The notes: generated from the letters alone by a model not told the origin. DNA of 64,000 bases from Loripinus fragilis (GCA_964019695.1 OZ026524.1:16534509-16598508), one strand, 5' to 3'. Shown: positions 1 through 12,099, counted from the first letter of the stretch. A program made the numbers and translations.

Positions 1-403
1 GCGTTAAAGGGTAAAAGGGGAATAAACCAAAATTAATGTCAATTATGAAACAAGGTAAACTATGGATAATAACCGTTTTTTCTTCGTCAGCGTATGTCAC
101 TGCGTAGTGTGTGCTGCCTTCTTTGTTTCAGTGTCAACTGGTTATACTTTACTTTAATCGTGTTTGAATTTCAAGCTTATCAACATGTAATTGTAACGCT
201 TGACGTTGTTAAATGGACGTAGGCGGCAGCTGTGGAATTCAAAAGGACTGAAACATTGTCAAAATGCATTTCAAATATCATGCAAAGTGAAAAGAGTTGA
301 TAAAGTGACAGTGTTTTTTTAAAGCTCCTAAAACGCTGATATTGTAAAACTAGCGTTAAGAAAATGAAAATGGGCTTTTAAGTTGAGAAATGCACACATG
401 CTT

Positions 404-565
404 TATAGCCCGTGAGCTGCTAATAGACCCCCCTCCCCCAGGGGGAATTTTGTTCACTATGATTTTCTAAAACTACGTTATATAAGAAGCAAAATGAGAC
501 ATGTTGGCCATCTGGCAGTGGGGGCGTTACCGTGTAACAGCCATGTTAACTACGTTTCCCTTAAA
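404..565 (+). repeat. Repeat R1, copy a
   Basis: Block with a C-rich/G-rich palindromic start (CTCCCCCAGGGGGAA), then TTTTCTAAAACTACGTTATA and a CATCTGGCAGTGGGGGC segment. It recurs as a direct copy at about 760-905 and as an inverted copy at about 10456-10640. Family unknown; boundaries are approximate. Confidence 0.55.
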
Positions 566-759
566 CCTCTCCAAATCCTATTGTCCAAATACAAAGCTAA
601 ACATAATTTTTATTTATCCACATGCTGATTGTCTTCAAAGCACCTAATTAAATGCAGCAAATTGCCAGTTTGCGTTAAAACAACATATGCATACTGTATT
701 GCAGTTATATACGTTACTTTATTTCAAATAAACTACTATTTAGCTATGTGCAATCACTA

Positions 760-905
760 GACCATGTGCTGCCAAAATACCTCCTAGGAGGAGTTTTGTA
801 CACTACTATTTTCTAAAACTACGTTATATAAACCACAAAATAATGCATGTTAGCTCTGTATGGGTTTGGACGTTACCCTGCAATTGCAGAGTTTACTATG
901 TTACC
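760..905 (+). repeat. Repeat R1, copy b
   Basis: Direct copy of the 404-565 block. It shares the CCTAGGAGGAGTTTTGT start, TTTTCTAAAACTACGTTATA and the ACGTTACCCTG end. It is more diverged in the G-rich middle part. Confidence 0.55.
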
Positions 906-2643
906 CTAAAATAATAGGAACTACTTTAGTGTAAATATCAAAATTATTCCTTATTTTACAAATCAATATTATCTTGTAACTGAAAGTAAATGACTAGCAG
1001 TACAATTTTAACTCATTTAGGTAACATTTTATTACTGTTATTTACGTTACTTTCTTTTGAATACATTAATTTAATGCAAAAATAGCATTATTTGAGTTTA
1101 AACTCCTTATGGGCGTAAATTACTGCCATTTTAGGGATCAATAATGAGAGAAATAATGAAAAGAGTCTTTTTTAAAATAAAATATCAGTGAACTTAAACT
1201 CTGACAAAAGCACAGGTGATGAAAAGGAAGAAACTTGAACTTAAAGCACATAAAATGCTATTTCAATTAAGAGTTTTTTTATTGAATGTGTAAACATCGC
1301 ATAGAATTTTTTATTTTAATGATCAAATCATATTTCTTAAATGCTTGAATAATATCATTTATCTTTGACACTTTTACGTGTTAACTTAATTTAATATATG
1401 AAATGATATATACAAGACATTTTTCCATACTGTCTACATGTCAGTTTAGACAACATATAGTAGCTTAGTAAGATCTATTACCAAAAGTGTGAGCTAACCT
1501 TATAAATACACAGCTTATCAGCTATTGATTATAACAACTATAATGAAAACAACTAAGGACGAGAGCTAGCTCACAATATGTGAAATTTGAAGTCATTTCA
1601 GGCATGGTTAACATTGAAAAATTAAGAATGTATATAGGTGTTATCCCTGATCCTTTCAAAGAAAACTGAAGTTCTTTTTAATCATAACAATTTCTATCCA
1701 AAATAGGGTACCCAACATGCCTGTCCCTATGGTTATAATACCTATGGTAGTAATCAGCATGTTTAGTTTGGCGAAGAAAGAAAACAATAATCTTGGTAAC
1801 ATGCATAACAACAATATTTAAGGAGATTATTACTCTTATCATCTGTTTTGCCTGTTTCTACAATTTTGTGAAGCATTTAAACAGCGAGCTAAGGCAGCAT
1901 TTTTTTCAAAATGTTCAATTTAGTCAGATATTTAAAAGAGATAAGTTAATAAGTAGAAAAGATCCCTTGCATTTATAGTATTGTATTATAGACATGTCTA
2001 AATGAAAGGACTTCAACAGTTCATTGGGATTTTTATTTGAATTATTTCTGCCAATAAGACTTAGTTTAACAGTGTAATTTTGTTTTATATTAAATTTGGT
2101 ACTAAGCAAACCACATGGAAACATGATCATTGTTATGAATAGTAAGTGAGTATGATCAGGAAATACCACAATCACAAACCGCAGACAACCCTGTGGCACC
2201 GCGAGGAAGAGCCGCTCAACCATCACGGGACACCAGGAAGACAAATTAAGCAAAGCAACCAGCTCTCTCTTCCCAATCAAGATGATTGCAATACTAGAAC
2301 GGACACAAAGCAACGTGTAACAAAACATAGAACAATTACAGACTCCCACAATGGCAGTAACAATAAACAAAAAGTCAACAACAACAGAACCACCGCCTTA
2401 GAACGGACAGCAGCCTAAGCCACCGGGGGGCTAAAATGCATTTTACTGGTACCAAATCTTCGCCCTAGATTCTGCTGTTGTTGAAGTACAAGAAATGTTC
2501 AGCTCGCATGGAGGCCATCTAAGTAATGCAATGTATCATCATGGAGAAACACTCTAATCAAATTTACACATCATGATGAAACAAAGAAAAGGGCTCATGA
2601 CTCACAGATAGTCAGAACTAAAGATAATCTCAAGTAGAGCGAC

Positions 2644-2684
2644 GGTGGGTCCAGCTACAGATAAGCATCAGGCACCAACCCACC
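2644..2684 (-). other. Hairpin just 3' of the Naiad stop codon
   Basis: GGTGGGT and ACCCACC arms enclose a loop with a CTGATGCTT-like core, 11 bases after the stop. The block is recognisably kept in the family-B element (about 17934-17985) and in the fragment near 56995. It could be a 3'UTR structural signal; it does not fit a standard SECIS by eye. Confidence 0.4.
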
Positions 2685-4192
2685 GATTAAAGCTTTACGT
2701 CAGAGCCGTCATAGGGTCTGAGGCCTGACCCACCGTCGTGCAATTAAAGAGGAAACCATAGCTATAAACCGTGATTGGGTTTAAAACTAGACATGCAGAC
2801 TGTCGCATGATATCCAAGTTATATCCAACCCTTATATAACATTTTACTATTTCATTGAATTGATCACTAAAATTAGGTTTTTCCTACAATTCGTTTGAAT
2901 TTATAAACTAAATCACCATAAAATATAGGTTCTGATATACCTTGTTGCAGAAGAGTTTTTAATCCAATGTTGTATTTAACAATTAACTCTGAGTGTCTAT
3001 GGTAGAATTTAGAAAACGCTTTTCTAATTTTATGATATCTATAACCTTGTTTTAATAATTTAGCAGTTAAAAATAAGTTTCTGTTGTTGAAGTAATCAAC
3101 ATTACAACACACTGTAGCAAAACGGATAAGCTGAGAAACATATACACCATAGGAAGGTGAGCGAGGAACATCTCCATCAAGAAATTGGAAATTTACTATT
3201 TCAAAATTAAAATCATCTCGATTATCATAAATTTTAGAAGAAACAATGCCATTTGTTATTGGCAAGTTCAAGTCCAAAAACGGAGCTTCAGTATCAGAAG
3301 AATTTGCCTTATTTTACTGAAGTTCAGTGGGATATATCTGACCTATCATTTGTTCAAAATAAGGATTATCAATGTTAAGTAAGTCATCTTAATATCTGGA
3401 GGTTGAGTTAAAAGCTTCAATAATATCAGTTTGATTATTGTCTGACAGAGACAACATAAAGTCTCTCTCATAATAAAATAGAAACAAATCTGCAGCAAGA
3501 GGAGCACAATTAGTACCCATTGGAAAACCTACAATTTGTCTATATAATTTCGAGCCAAATCTAATAAATATATTGTCCAAAAGATAATGGAGCGCATCAA
3601 ACATTTTCTGACATGACCACAATTTATATCGTTTAGGTTGTTCTGAAGTGAAAAAGGCATTTTTATCATTACAAGCCAAATAAAGTGAACCCTCTCTGTT
3701 AAAAGTTTGTTCAATTAATTCTGTCAGTTTTTCTTTGATTAGATTATGAGGCAATGTAGTATAGAGAGAAGAGAAATCATATGTAGACAAACCAGATGCT
3801 AGAAAAACCTCTAGACTTCAATTTATTAAGAATTTCACCTGAATTTTTAATAGACCAAAATAAATTTTTACCATTTCTTTCATCAACTGTTGTGCAATAT
3901 TTAATGACATGGTTTTAATCGCAGTGAGGCAAGAAGTCAAAAGAATAGACAACTCAGTAGTTGTACATGCACTAGAATTAGCAATAAAACGCGACTTATA
4001 GGGCCGTTTATAAAGTTTAGGTAACCAGTATAACGTAGGAAGCTTGCTATGGTCCTCATCAACAAACAACCCAAACTTAACTGCCATATTGCATCGATGC
4101 CTATCAACGATAGACGTCTCATCAAGCCTGTTACGCTCATATGTTTTTGCAGTGCTAAGTTCTTGTTTTAGGGTGTTAATATAGCATCTTTT

Positions 4193-4195
4193 TCA
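4193..4195 (-). other. Duplicate of in-frame TGA 4
   Basis: Same codon in the second half of the tandem duplication: AANNVVVF-TGA-KRCYINT. A TAG a few codons upstream, where the other half has AAG, is by contrast an ordinary nonsense mutation. Confidence 0.6.
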
Positions 4196-5557
4196 AAAGA
4201 CTACAACATTGTTAGCAGCCTAATCTGCTGGGGCCAAAACGAACCACATATGCAATTCCTGGATCCCTTTCTTCAAGTGTCTAAAAGTGAATTTAGGTTT
4301 AGGTGGTAGAAGATCTAAATTTTTGCAATAAAATGAAATTCTACCATCAATAATTTTGAAAATATTTAGTTTCCAACTATTTAATGCATTAGACTCAACA
4401 TGCTCTCGTTTACACCAGCGATTACAAAATTCTTGTAAGGCTTCTGCAATTTCTTCATGACATGATTTGAGGTCTATTGGCACAGGAAACCTAAATTTAG
4501 ACCCCTTACATATAATAGACCGAATTTTTGAATATCTTCCATCAAGAAATGGGAAATTTACTATTTCAAAATTAAAATCATCTCGTTTATCATAAATTTT
4601 AGAAGAAACAACGCCATTTGTTATTGACAAGTTCAAGTCCAAAAACGGAGCTTCAGTATCAGAAGAATTTGCCTTATTTTACTGAAGTTCAGTGGGATAT
4701 ATCTGACCTATCATTTGTTCAAAATAAGGATTATCAATATAAAGTAAGTCATCTAAATATCTGGAGGTTGAGTTAAAAGCTTCAATAATATCAGTTTGAT
4801 TATTGTCTGACAGAGACAACATAAAGTCTCTCTCATATTAAAATAAAAACAAATCTGCAACAAGAGGAGCACAATTAGTAACCATTGGAATACCTACAAT
4901 TTGTCTATATAATTTCGAGCCAAATCTAATAAATAAATTGTCCAAAAGATAATGGAGCGCATCAAACATTTTCTGACATGACCACAATTTGTATCGTTTA
5001 GGTTGTTCTGAAGTGAAAAAGGCATTTTTATCATTACAAGCCAAATAAAGTGAGCCCTCTCTGTTAAATGTTTGTTCAATTAATTCTGTTAGTTTTTCTT
5101 TGATTAGATTATGAGGCAATGTAGCATAGAGAGAAGAGAAATCATATGTAGACAAACCAGATGCTAGAAAAACCTCTAGACTTCAATTTATTAAGAATTT
5201 CACCTGAATTTTTAATAGACCAAAATAATTTTTTACCATTTCTTTCATCAACTGTTGTGCAATATTAAATGACATGGTTTTAATCGCAGTGAGGCAAGAA
5301 GTCAAAAGAATAGACAACTCAGTAGTTGTACATGCACTAGAATTAGCAATAAAACGCGACTTATAGGGCTGTTTATAAAGTTTAGGTAACCAGTATAACG
5401 TAGGAAGCTTGCTATGGTCCTCATCAACAAACAACCCAAACTTAACTGCCATATTGCATCGATGCCTATCAACGATAGACGTCTCATCAAGCCTGTTATG
5501 CTCATATGTTTTTGCAGTGCTAAGTTCTTGTTTTAGGGTGTTAATATAGTATCTTTT

Positions 5558-5560
5558 TCA
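5558..5560 (-). other. In-frame TGA 4 (conserved in both duplicate halves)
   Basis: TGA sits between AANNVVVF and KRYYINTLKQEL. Related elements have Cys-Arg/Lys here, as far as I recall. The same TGA is at 4193-4195 in the duplicated half, so it predates the duplication. Confidence 0.6.
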
Positions 5561-5971
5561 AAAGACTACAACATTGTTAGCAGCCTTATCTATTGGGGCC
5601 AAAACGAACCTCATATGCAATCCCTGGATCCCTTTCTTCAAGTGTCTGAAAGTGAATTTAGGTTTAGGTGGTAGAAGATCTAAATTCTTGCAATAAAATG
5701 AAATTCTACCATCAATAATTTTAAAAATATTTAGTTTCCAACTATTTAATGCATTAGACTGAATATGCTCTCGTTTACACCAGCGATTACAAAATTCTTG
5801 TAAGGCTTCTGCAATTTCTTCACGACATGATTTGAGGTCTATTGGCACAGGAAACCTAAATTTAGATCCCTTACATATAATAGACCGAATTCTTGAATCA
5901 ATTATGATTTTTAAATCCTCTGTGACTATATGGCCTGCGGGTTGATAGCAATACTTAGAGTCTTTACAATC

Positions 5972-5974
5972 TCA
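5972..5974 (-). other. In-frame TGA 3 in the CxC motif
   Basis: The codons read IPDS-TGA-DCKDSKYCYQPAGH. The linker motif that gives the Naiad clade its CxC hallmark would be C-D-C here; the first Cys is replaced by TGA, while TGT and TGC are used for the others. Confidence 0.6.
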
Positions 5975-6836
5975 AGAGTCAGGAATAGAATTTTCGATAT
6001 CAAGTTCTGTTACTAATTTGTTATAGTTAAAAACAGTTCTACGAATAGGTTTATTATACTTATAACAATGATAGGGGATTCCTTATTTTCAAAATAAGTA
6101 GGAATAGAAGAGATAACAGATTTATCTTTAAATATACTGGGTAAGTTAATGAACTCAATGCCCTTGTTGACAAATTGAATTTGATAAAATGCCTAATATG
6201 ATTAATTTCGGAGTCCATATATGGCCGTATAGCATGTTGAGTGTTACACCGGGTCAGAATTGCTGCATCATAAAGTCGATGAGCTCTATCGTAGAATTTA
6301 TTAGCCTCAATATCCAAATTACGAAGTGAAGATATAGAAAGAGTTACTAAACGAGAAAGGGCCATATGTTGGCCAGAATGTTTAAAATGATATTTAATTC
6401 TGAAAGAGTCAAAACATGTTTATTTTTGCGTTTTAAATTTCCATTTTTGCGTTTACCATGAGGTCTTTTATTTCGTTTACGGATATCAAAAAGAGAAAAG
6501 ACATCAAAATCAGGTAATCTAGAAATGTTACCCTCATGGTAAATGTTATCATTAAATCCAAGTGGATGTGGTGTTTGTAATAATTTTATCCACTTTAATT
6601 CTAATTCGTGCCTAAGAATATTTCTATATCTTTTTAGTTTAATTATCACCATATGTTATCTTTTCAACAGGCTGAATAGAAATACTGCTAGTAGAGTGAT
6701 TAGTTTGTTTGAAATGCCTATATAGAAAATTATCAATTTTGCGAGGCTTTTTTGTTCGACGATAGTGTTCAGAAAATCTAGTTTTTAGAAATCTGCAAGT
6801 TTGGCCAATATATTGCATGCCACAATCTTTCTTTTC

Positions 6837-6839
6837 TCA
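6837..6839 (-). other. In-frame TGA 2 (putative selenocysteine)
   Basis: TGA lies between NVLS and EKKDCGMQYIGQT, 11 codons after TGA 1. In related endonucleases this is the Cys of the C-x(n)-CG-x-QY pattern. Confidence 0.55.
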
Positions 6840-6869
6840 AGATAAAACATTAATGACATCAGTTGATTT

Positions 6870-6872
6870 TCA
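6870..6872 (-). other. In-frame TGA 1 (putative selenocysteine)
   Basis: TGA follows ITYSDLD in the segment just before the GIY-YIG core. Penelope-type endonucleases have a CCHH zinc-binding set here, and a Cys is expected at this point. The frame stays open on both sides except for the next TGA. Confidence 0.55.
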
Positions 6873-7290
6873 ATCAAGATCAGAATAAGTAATTACAGAA
6901 AATTGTATACCATTAACGTTAGATTTAATAGTTGATTTACAACATAAATGTTTGCAACAGCTACACCTCTTGGCATTGCACTTAGAAATAGAGGGATACA
7001 CTTCATTTCTTCTATACTTACTCCTAGAGTTCCTAAGTACAGGTGACTTAAGAGGAGAAAGACGAACTTTTAAGTGGTTTCTAAAAAGAGCAGAGTCATA
7101 AACTCCATGTAAATTAATTTTAGTGGCCGAATGAAGTTTCAGAGGTGAAACGTAAACAGATGGTAACATAGAATTATATCTATTGGTGGACTGGGGAATC
7201 TGTATGGATGAAGCAGAATGTAACCAAAGAGGAGAAAGTAAAATTTTGACTGTTTTTAGGCTATTCATAATTGAGTTATAAGTTTATACC

Positions 7291-8605
7291 ATACATTGAA
7301 AAGCAGCATTCATATCGGTTATTTATAGATTCTATTAATCCTTTTGATATTTCAAATCAAGCTAAATAGACAATTACTAGTAACAAAGAATAAATCAAAT
7401 GAGCCAGCACATTTGATTTGGTTCTGGTACTCAATGCAGTGTCAAGAAATGAGGGCTCAGGCAAGCCTTGTAAATGTGCAGACTCACCAGAGCCTTTGCT
7501 ATCTGCATCCACAAAGCATGGATATATAGATGCAGATTCAGGCCAGAATTAATATGGCTAGCTCGACTGCATCAGCATGAGCATTCAATTGATCCGAGAT
7601 ATTTGCTAATATGTGGTAAGTTCCAAAATCTCATATGCTGGTCAAAATTTTATTGAGCGCTTTGTAAATTACAATAAATGAGATCAACAATGACTTTTTC
7701 GTCTAAAGGCAATACTGTCAAAAACAAATCTGATGTAAGGTTTCAATATTTGGTTTACTATATCATACACACATGTAACATAAATAACAATAGAGTCTTT
7801 AAAGTTATACTGCTGTCAATATCTGAAATTTATGGTATCCTTTTCAATGAGAAAGAAATATGATTTGTTTTGGAGATGATTAAATTAAAAGACCCATGGT
7901 AAATTAAATTAGAAATCAATAAATACTTACCACCTAATTCATGTACATGTATACTTTGTTAACATTGCATGTAAGTCTATCATCGATAACAATGTTTATA
8001 CTGAGTAGAGTGTTCTCCCAATACTTATTTTTCAGAACAGTTGACTTTTTTCATATGTCTTGAATCCATACCCTGGTGTGCTTACAACTCATTTTTATTG
8101 CTAATATCCATATAACGTTTTGCTATTCTTTGGTCATGTCACATTCTGTATAGTGGAAATTACCATCAGCTATTTTAGCATTGATTGCTAAAACTACCAA
8201 TACATGTAAGTAAGATTTCATGACTGCACATTTTACTTTAAATATTTTATTTTTTCCATTCATTATTCTAAACGAAAATTGTGAAACCTTTTTTTACATC
8301 AACTTGAATGTCTAATTGGGTCCTGCCTTATTCTGGCACATAAAGTGTTATAGATTTAAATTGGTATCGAAAGTAACAATTAACTTGTTTTCTTGGATAT
8401 GATCATATCACTTGTGGTTATTGTCATGTAAACTCCACCATTATCAATTATTTTTCCCATTTCAAAGAAATATTTGTTCTAAATAAACCATATACTTATA
8501 AAATTTACTTTGCTTAAGCAAACGATCAGAAGGACTATGTTGGTTTAATTATCAGTTTCATCCATTAAATAATGAAGCTATGCTTAAGCTAAAATAAAAA
8601 TAGTA
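7291..8605. other. Non-coding stretch
   Basis: AT-rich sequence between the Naiad and its 3' fragment. No gene or recognised repeat is seen. Confidence 0.5.
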
Positions 8606-9065
8606 AGTAAGTATGATCAGGAAATACCACAATCACAAATCGCAGACAACCCCTAGGCACCGCGAGGAAGAGCCGCCCAACCATCACGAGACACCAGGAA
8701 GACAAATTAAGCAAAGCAACCAGCTCTCTCTTCCCCATCAAGATGATTGCAATACTAGAATGGACATAAAGTAACGTACAACAAAACATAGAACAATTAC
8801 AGACTCCCACAATGGGAGTAACAATAAACAAAAAGTCAACAACAACAGAGCCACCGCCTTAGAAGGGACAGCAGCCTAAGCCACCGGGGGGCTTAAATGA
8901 ATTTTACTGGTACCAAATCTTCGCCCTCAATTCTGCTGTTGATAAAGTACATGAAATGTTCAGCTCGCATGGAGGCCATCTAGCTAATGCAGTGTATCAT
9001 CATGGAGAAACACTGTTATCAAATTAACACACCATGATGAAACAAAAAAGGGCTCACGACTCACA
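8606..9065 (-). mobile_element. Naiad family A, 5'-truncated 3'-UTR copy
   Basis: Closely matches 2142-2610 base for base apart from scattered changes. It starts at the same terminal motif (AGTATGATCAGGAAATACCA) and breaks off where the match becomes AAAATCTATTT. No coding part remains. It defines the family's 3' end. Confidence 0.85.
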
Positions 9066-10455
9066 GAAAATCTATTTAAAAGCCAAAAGTAAAGTAATGC
9101 ATCAACATATGTATACGCAACTACAACGATGTCAGTATAAAATTGATTTGGTGACGATCTCTTCAAACAGTATATGATTACATACACTTATAATGCATAG
9201 TAATACGTATCTATGTAACGTTTATCAATTTTTGCCCTACCAACTTACAAATAATTGATTCTATATAGGTTATAATAGCACAAATGTTTTGTATGCTACA
9301 ATTTACCATACAAAATTTAGTAAAATTTTTTGTTATTGTGGATGAACCAAAATATACAAGGACTACCAGCGCGTATTGTTTTACTGACTATGTTTGTATA
9401 ACTTGATCAGCAGTAAACTGGGTACGCTAAAAATATTTTGGATGCTGTTTAATAAGTGACTAGATTAAACTTAGTGTTCTGCAGATAAGCAAAAAAACTC
9501 TAAATCCACCATACATAAACATTTCAGACTTAATTTAATATTGTTTTTCACAACATTTTAGACATACATAGTATCTTATGATATATTTTTTATGGTAATA
9601 TATGTTACTTTTACAATTTTGACATAACATGGGAACTTATCCTTGTTCAGCTGGTGCTTGAGAGCAAAATTGTCTTTGTTAATGAGGTTTAAAACCTATA
9701 ACTTTGGCCAAATCAACATATTTTAAGGTTCTTAATAAACCTGTTCACAAAAGTAAATATGCTTTGACAATTTGACATAGTTTCTCACTAAGATCCATAT
9801 AAATTCTATTGTAGACAAACTAGTATCTTAATATCTATTTAACACTAAAAATCAGATCAAAAATGAAATAAACTACCCTTTGATGTATCATTTAGCGAAT
9901 TAAGCAATATATAGAAAGCCTTAAAGTTTGTAACATATGTTACATATTGCCAAACAAACAAAAACTGATACTTTACACCAGAAACAGTGTTTAATATCCC
10001 CCTTCACTCTTGTTTATCAATATTATGCTCATTTATGGTGTTTAAAATATTACAGATAGGATAACATGCTTTTTTTTTAATGAAAAGGTTCTTAAAGTAC
10101 AAAACGTTATCTTAGGGGTTGTCATATTCAACAGCTTATAACTCCCGAAGTTTCTGTGATAGAAGCAAGCTAGCTGCAGTTATGAAATGGTCTGTTAATT
10201 GTCTTTCAGAGACATGTTATTTAATTCTAAAATATTTATTGAGAATGTTATAAAAAGAAACTATATAACAAATTGTCAATGATTTTATAGGGTGTAGTTG
10301 AAAATGTAACGTAAATGACACCATAATGTGCCTAGATTACTCTAACAAACATCACTATCTGCAGGAAATAAACTGTTCTTACATATAACATGACTGTTTA
10401 GCCAATTTGAATAGCTCAAGTACCACTTTAATCGCCAAAATTTTATATATTTTGT
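9066..10455. other. Non-coding stretch
   Basis: AT-rich sequence with no gene or recognised repeat. Confidence 0.5.
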
Positions 10456-10640
10456 TTTTCAAAAGAATGAGGGGTAACGTATTTAACACGCTGTAGCACC
10501 CAAAAGCCCCCACCGCCAGATAGCCAATATGTTGCAAAAAGCTCGTTAGATGTTATGCTTTAAGAAAAACATAGTCTACAAAGTTCTCCCTGGGGGAGCA
10601 AAACCCTTAGTAGCTTATGGCCTATCCTCAAAGATGCCAA
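10456..10640 (-). repeat. Repeat R1, inverted copy
   Basis: Read on the minus strand it aligns with 404-565: CTACTAAGGG, CTCCCCCAGGGAGAACTTTG, then CTATCTGGCGGTGGGGGC and an ACGTTACC segment. It lies about 10 kb from the first copy, in the opposite orientation. Confidence 0.5.
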
Positions 10641-11012
10641 TGAAATAACAAAGAATCACTCTGAAGCAGTTTCTAGAGAATTTTGCGTGATTTCTTTGTT
10701 CTTGCAAAAATTGATTTCATGGGTTACGTGACGTTTTGAAAGCTGACGTCTGAAATTAGTTCATCTTTTCAAATAAACTGAGTGCGTCTTGGTCTATGTA
10801 TGTTCAGATTTATGCACTCGAAAGACAAGTGTGCATAGTATTCGTTTACTACCGAAAAATGGCGCACAGTATGTTTCAGCTTTCTTAAGTGGTTAAGTAT
10901 TTTTGTCAAATCCTCATTTGGCACGTTCTAGGACCCCTAAAGACCTTTACCCAGTGCATGTGAGAGTGCGTGCGTGAGCGCTTGTATGTGTGTGCCAAAA
11001 TGAGGGCGAGTG

Positions 11013-11072
<60 letters not shown>

Positions 11073-12099
11073 TGTTATGCGGTTTAGATTTTCACTGCAT
11101 ATTCCCTTAGGTTAGTAAATATCGTAATGGCATATGCAAATATATCACGTGTATCTATTGAGGTACGAATGGGTATATTCACAGGGGAAAACAACTAAGT
11201 TATTATTTTACAGGGGATTAGGGCTTCAAGTAAAAATAAGGACTTCCCCCATAAATAAGTTTAAGTTACGCGTTGTACATTTTAATCCACACGTGTAAGT
11301 TCAGTTTAAAGTTGTTTAAAAAAGACAACGGGTGTCACATGTAACATGGAATTACAATAGCTTGCCTGATAAGGCTTTAAGCTGTAACCAAGGTTCTGTA
11401 TGACCTTACCTGTAAGCAGGACGTTAAATAGAGGACCTTACATGATGAACGCCCATGTTTTATAATTGAATAAAAAGCTGTATCGCACGTTAATGACAGT
11501 ACTAGTCGTGTTTAATCGGCGCAAATCATCAGGCAATTCACATGCTGTTGATGCACAGCTGTTTTGTTGTTGCTTTTTTCCCTTTTTAACTTTACTTTAC
11601 GTATACGTGTTCTGGATTTGTTACAAAATTGACGTCATTAGTAGTAGCGCGCATAGAAGTGTGGTCAGGTTGACGCAAGTCTGTGATCTGGAAAAATGTT
11701 TTATTACCTCCTGCATGCCATTATTGAACTCGAAAACGTTGTTGCAAGTTTTCAAGCAAGCAAGAAAATGACCTTATGCAATAATGGTTTTCTGATGCAC
11801 TAATATCTGCTAGACCCCCCCCGCAGTGGTCATCATAACCCTCACCTTTCAAGTTTGGGTTTCAACACCACCCTCGTGTTCTAGCAGGTGGTAACTCTTT
11901 TCGCAGTGCACCGGCATTTTGTGTTCTTAATCTGTTCATGGAAAGCATGGGGCTTGTTTGATTGGGCACTTATGTACTTCGATTTTCATATTTGGATAAT
12001 TTCCTTATTTGACCTCTGTGGGAGTTAAGATAAGGGAGCCGCTATGAGCATATTGCAAGCCATCATTGTATCATATTTTACTCTTGATAATTGGGAGTT
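10641..12099. other. Non-coding stretch with a MITE end fragment
   Basis: Holds the GA microsatellite below and, near 11428-11445, the sequence TAGAGGACCTTACATGA, which resembles the terminus of the 37711-38350 element. The 101-residue frame at 11466-11771 has no recognisable features and was not called. Confidence 0.45.
11016..11070 (+). repeat. (GA)n microsatellite
   Basis: An uninterrupted GA dinucleotide tract of about 55 bases, preceded by a GTGTGTG-rich run. Confidence 0.97.

Larger units (their letters stand above)
1..2141. other. AT-rich stretch without a recognisable gene
   Basis: No open frame here resembles a known protein; the short frames are those expected by chance in AT-rich DNA. 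It contains two related direct repeat blocks (see 404-565 and 760-905). Nothing else is recognised. Confidence 0.6.
3172..5905 (-). repeat. 1.36-kb tandem duplication inside the Naiad
   Basis: The segment of about 3172-4540 is repeated at about 4543-5905 with an offset of close to 1365 bp and only scattered substitutions. At the junction (about 4541-4546) the RT sequence NFPFLDG runs directly into the linker sequence RSIICKGSKF. The two halves share frameshifts, including a deleted base after ACTGCGATTAAAACC. That argues for duplication of an already defective copy, not two separate insertions. Confidence 0.8.
2695..7268 (-). pseudogene. Naiad EN-RT polyprotein, frameshifted
   Basis: The frame starts at a Met at 7268. 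Residues 95-112 are Cys-rich (KCNAKRCSCCKHLCCKS), followed after two in-frame TGA codons by CGMQYIGQTCRFLKTRF, the YIG half of a GIY-YIG nuclease with downstream His residues (EHYRR, RHFKQTNH). The linker carries DCKDSKYCYQPAGH. RT signatures follow: LPTLYWLPKLYK, STYDFSSLYATLPHNLI, and the catalytic SRYLDDLL near 4755. The protein ends in ACLVLNPITV and a TAA at 2695-2697. I see frameshifts near 6645, 6355, 6180, 6075, 5275, 5165 and 2884. In the left half of the internal duplication the catalytic Leu codon is mutated to TAA (Y-stop-DD, near 3390). It once encoded a reverse transcriptase/endonuclease for target-primed retrotransposition; it cannot now. Confidence 0.85.
2142..7290 (-). mobile_element. 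Naiad-type Penelope-like retroelement, family A (decayed)
   Basis: On the minus strand the order is: Cys-rich N-terminal region, GIY-YIG endonuclease (about 6850-6600), linker with a CxC-type motif (about 5980-5930), reverse transcriptase (RT), then a 3' untranslated region ending near 2142. Penelope-like elements normally carry GIY-YIG after the RT; the reversed order seen here defines the Naiad clade (Craig, Arkhipova and colleagues, 2021). The 3' end is set by agreement with the copies at 8606-9065 and 56415-57052, which stop at the same place. The 5' boundary is approximate. At least six frameshifts and several TAA/TAG stops show the copy is dead. Confidence 0.88.

Noticed and set aside
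1924..2418. Overlapping long frames on both strands (148 and 90 codons), one repeated at 8589-8831
   Set aside because: They lie wholly in the Naiad 3'UTR and recur only because the 3'UTR recurs. Frame lengths differ between copies, as expected without selection.
5558..6872. Treating the TGA codons as plain decay
   Set aside because: Possible, since the copy also has frameshifts. But all four fall on expected Cys sites and one predates the duplication, so random nonsense is the weaker reading.
2142..7290. A retroviral or LTR-retrotransposon reading of the RT frames
   Set aside because: The RT motifs (TLPHNLI, LPTLYWLPKL, SRYLDD), the GIY-YIG nuclease and the lack of gag, protease, integrase or LTRs point to a Penelope-like element.
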